A DNA stretch of 8,179 bases from positions 1 through 8,179 of the forward strand of contig JBEKZL010000305.1 of the NCBI GenBank assembly GCA_049509915.1, read 5' to 3'. This document shows, piece by piece, positions 6,636-8,179 of this stretch. The notes under the pieces were generated by a model that worked only from the letters and a program-made list of their open reading frames with translations, was not told where the DNA came from and ran no database searches. This stretch comes from JBEKYD01 sp049509915. Its GTDB lineage: Bacteria > Acidobacteriota > Terriglobia > Bryobacterales > Bryobacteraceae. The first letter of the stretch is position 1. The number at the start of each line of letters is the position of its first letter. The position numbers and the translations under genes are program-made.

Positions 6636-7399
6636 GCCTGTTTTCGGAAATTGAAAAAACCATCGAACGCGGCTTTCGAAGCGCCACTGAGCGCCTTTTC
6701 GGGCAGGCCGAATCGGGCGACCTGGTTACGCTCCACCACGCTCTGCTCGAATCCGTCGAGGAGCAGGTGCAAGTGCTGGCGCACGGCCGGCGCGTATTTC
6801 CGTTTCCGCGCGTCCAAGTTACCCTGGTTGCCGCCGAAGAGGCCCGGCGCAATTTGCTGGCCGCGGCATTCGGCGAAGACAAGCGCCTGGAAAACGATAT
6901 TCGCGAGGCGCTGGAGGCTGCCGGCTGCCAGATCCCGCGCGGCTTCACGGTGGAGATTCTGACTTCCCCCGCCGGCGATAAACCGTTTTTCATCGACTAC
7001 CAGCGCGACCCCGCCAAACCCGCTGCCGAAACACCCGTCGGCCGTCTGGTGGTGGTAAAGGGCAAAGCCGCATGCGACGCGTATGTTCTGGATAAACCTC
7101 GCACCAACATCGGCCGCTTGAGCGAGCTCACCGATAGCGAACAGCGGGTGGTGCGCCGCAATGACGTGGTTTTCGAAGAGAACGCTCACGAAGCCAATGG
7201 CACCGTCTCGCGCCAGCACGCCCACATTCGCCGCGAAGATGGCCAATATCGCGTGGCCGACGACGGCAGCGAATTCGGCACCCGCGTTTTCCGCGACGGC
7301 CGCTCCATAGAAGTGCCCGCCGGCAACCGCCGCGGCGAACGACTTAGGCCGGGAGATGAGATTTATCTGGGGCGGGCGTGTTTGCGCTTCGAAGGGTAG
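6632..7399 (+). CDS. DUF3662 and FHA domain protein (FhaA-like)
   Basis: This 255-residue cytoplasmic protein has the two-domain plan of actinobacterial FhaA. Residues 1 to about 113 match DUF3662: an amphipathic start (FSEIEKTIERGF), a helical middle, then a conserved pattern of HGRRVFPFPRVQVTL, a helical segment (DKRLENDIREAL) and a closing strand GFTVEIL. Residues about 137-255 form an FHA domain with the phosphothreonine-binding signature IGR (160-162), SRQHAH (193-198) and FGT (215-217). The linker is only about 20 residues, whereas mycobacterial FhaA has a long low-complexity one. No membrane segment or signal peptide is seen. Its ATG overlaps the stop of the SEDS-PBP gene as ATGA (6632-6635), so translation is likely coupled. 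In mycobacteria FhaA is recruited by phosphorylated cell-wall proteins; here the kinase or SEDS-PBP of the same operon are candidate partners (inference). Confidence 0.92.
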   Translation: MSLFSEIEKTIERGFRSATERLFGQAESGDLVTLHHALLESVEEQVQVLAHGRRVFPFPRVQVTLVAAEEARRNLLAAAFGEDKRLENDIREALEAAGCQIPRGFTVEILTSPAGDKPFFIDYQRDPAKPAAETPVGRLVVVKGKAACDAYVLDKPRTNIGRLSELTDSEQRVVRRNDVVFEENAHEANGTVSRQHAHIRREDGQYRVADDGSEFGTRVFRDGRSIEVPAGNRRGERLRPGDEIYLGRACLRFEG

Positions 7400-7420
7400 G
7401 TGACTTTTCCTTATCGTGTG

Positions 7421-7432
7421 CCCCACGTGGGG
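7421..7432. repeat. Perfect 12-bp palindrome after the FHA gene
   Basis: CCCCACGTGGGG is a perfect palindrome 21 bp after the stop of the FHA gene. It could form a short stem or bind a dimeric protein, but there is no T-run behind it, so it is not called a terminator. A second small palindrome CCAAT / ATTGG with a 5-nt loop lies at 7467-7481 in a locally AT-rich patch. No gene is seen in the 151 bp between 7400 and 7550. Confidence 0.35.
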
Positions 7433-7514
7433 AACCAGCTTCGAAACCAGTCAGCTAGGGTAGTGCCCAATAAATAATTGGTCAGGCAGGACTGCTGGCA
7501 AAAGTGCGTGCGCC

Positions 7515-7547
7515 ACGGCGGCGGAGGGGAAGTCAATTCCGCGCCGT
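7515..7547 (-). terminator. Possible terminator hairpin of the MCP gene
   Basis: Three bases beyond the MCP stop, the - strand can fold ACGGCGCGGA against TCCGCCGCCGT: 10 bp with one bulged G/C position and a 12-nt loop. No strong U-tract follows directly; a short CTTTTG comes about 11-15 nt later. The position between convergent genes favours a terminator, the missing U-run speaks against a classical intrinsic one. Confidence 0.3.
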
Positions 7548-7550
7548 CGC

Positions 7551-8179
7551 TTAAGACTCGCCGTCGACGAGCGTGCGAAGTTGGGCCACGATTCCACGCA
7601 TCGACTCGGATTGAGCGGTGAGTTGCTGGCTCGCCGCCGCGCTCTCTTCCGCGCTTGCGGCCGTCTCCTGAGTGGTCTGCTCCATCCGCGACACGGCTTG
7701 CGAGATGAGATCGATGCCGCGAACCTGCTCGACCGTCGCCCCATCCAGTTCATCGGTCAGTTGCACGACGCGCTTGGCGAGCTGAGAATTCGTGGCCATG
7801 GCCTGCGCGCATCGATCCACGGTGACCTGCCCTTCCGCGGTTTTGTCGATCGACTCCTGGATCAGGGCGGAAGTTTCCTTGGCCGCGTCCGCGCTGCGTT
7901 TCGCGAGGTTGCGGACCTCGTCGGCGACCACCGCGAACCCCATGCCGGCCTCTCCGGCCCGGGCCGCCTCCACGGCGGCATTTAGAGCCAGAATGTTCGT
8001 CTGAAACGCGATTTCATCGATGGTCTTGATGATTTTCGAGACCTTCTCGCTGGAGTGTTTGGAGCCTTTCATCCAGCGGACCAGTTGCTCCATGGAATTG
8101 TCCATCGCCTGGAAGCTGGTTCCGGCTTCTCGCATGACACCAGCCAGGGTCGCCGTTCTCTCCTTGCTTTTGTGCGCGC
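7551..8179 (-). CDS. Methyl-accepting chemotaxis protein, C-terminal signalling domain (5' partial)
   Basis: The visible 208 residues are the cytoplasmic coiled-coil of an MCP, which passes ligand signals to CheW/CheA. The conserved hairpin tip is complete: EIAFQTNILALNAA followed by VEAARAGEAGMGFAVVADEVRNLA (bases 7902-8015). The descending helix continues with SADAAKETSALIQESI, and the end shows the usual VRGIDLISQAVSRMEQTTQETAASAEESAAAS pattern, where Gln/Glu pairs are likely methylation sites. The protein ends in DGES; there is no NWETF-type pentapeptide for CheR docking. The frame stays open to the window edge through SKERTATLAGV, so the sensor and membrane parts lie beyond 8179 and the internal Met at 8135 is not the start. 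It converges on the operon and shares no obvious function with it. Confidence 0.95.
   Translation of the reverse strand, partial: AHKSKERTATLAGVMREAGTSFQAMDNSMEQLVRWMKGSKHSSEKVSKIIKTIDEIAFQTNILALNAAVEAARAGEAGMGFAVVADEVRNLAKRSADAAKETSALIQESIDKTAEGQVTVDRCAQAMATNSQLAKRVVQLTDELDGATVEQVRGIDLISQAVSRMEQTTQETAASAEESAAASQQLTAQSESMRGIVAQLRTLVDGES

Noticed and set aside
6626..7426. Antisense frame of 266 codons covering the FHA gene
   Set aside because: The + strand encodes intact DUF3662 and FHA signatures; the antisense product resembles nothing.
7421..7432. CCCCACGTGGGG as the operon terminator
   Set aside because: The stem would leave almost no loop and no T-run follows; kept only as a palindrome.
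1..8179. CRISPR arrays, tRNA genes, transposase genes or phage genes
   Set aside because: No regularly spaced direct repeats, cloverleaf-like sequences, transposase frames or phage-type genes were seen on either strand.

Overview
The window is strongly GC-rich and densely coding. It holds four genes on the + strand that read as one operon, followed by a convergent chemoreceptor gene on the - strand. The gene content, domain fusions and palindromic intergenic repeats suggest an acidobacterium of the Solibacter/Bryobacter type. This assignment is inference from family style and remembered repeat motifs; there is no rRNA or marker gene here to prove it.

Layout. (1) Positions 1-1188 hold the 3' part of a PP2C-type Ser/Thr phosphatase joined through one membrane helix to a right-handed beta-helix domain. 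(2) A 106-bp spacer holds two abutting perfect hairpins. (3) Positions 1295-3289 hold a transmembrane Ser/Thr protein kinase with a TPR-like C-terminal half and three DATRRT-type motifs next to the membrane. (4) A 124-bp spacer holds a long interrupted palindrome. (5) Positions 3414-6635 hold a single polypeptide fusing a SEDS (RodA/FtsW) glycosyltransferase to a class B penicillin-binding protein. (6) Positions 6632-7399 hold a DUF3662 + FHA protein of FhaA architecture, translationally coupled to the fusion gene. (7) An intergenic region of 151 bp lies between the convergent genes. (8) Positions 7551-8179 hold the C-terminal signalling domain of a methyl-accepting chemotaxis protein, cut by the window edge.

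How the genes fit together. The set PP2C phosphatase, membrane Ser/Thr kinase, RodA-type polymerase, PbpA-type transpeptidase and DUF3662-FHA protein matches the conserved actinobacterial cell-wall cluster (pstP, rodA, pbpA, pknA/pknB, fhaA). Here the order differs, the polymerase and transpeptidase are fused, and the PASTA sensor domains are absent. The kinase carries TPR-like repeats and the phosphatase a beta-helix, both predicted outside the cytoplasmic membrane. The likely theme is control of peptidoglycan synthesis by reversible Ser/Thr phosphorylation, read out by the FHA protein. That functional link is inference from synteny and domains. The MCP is oriented against the operon and is probably unrelated.
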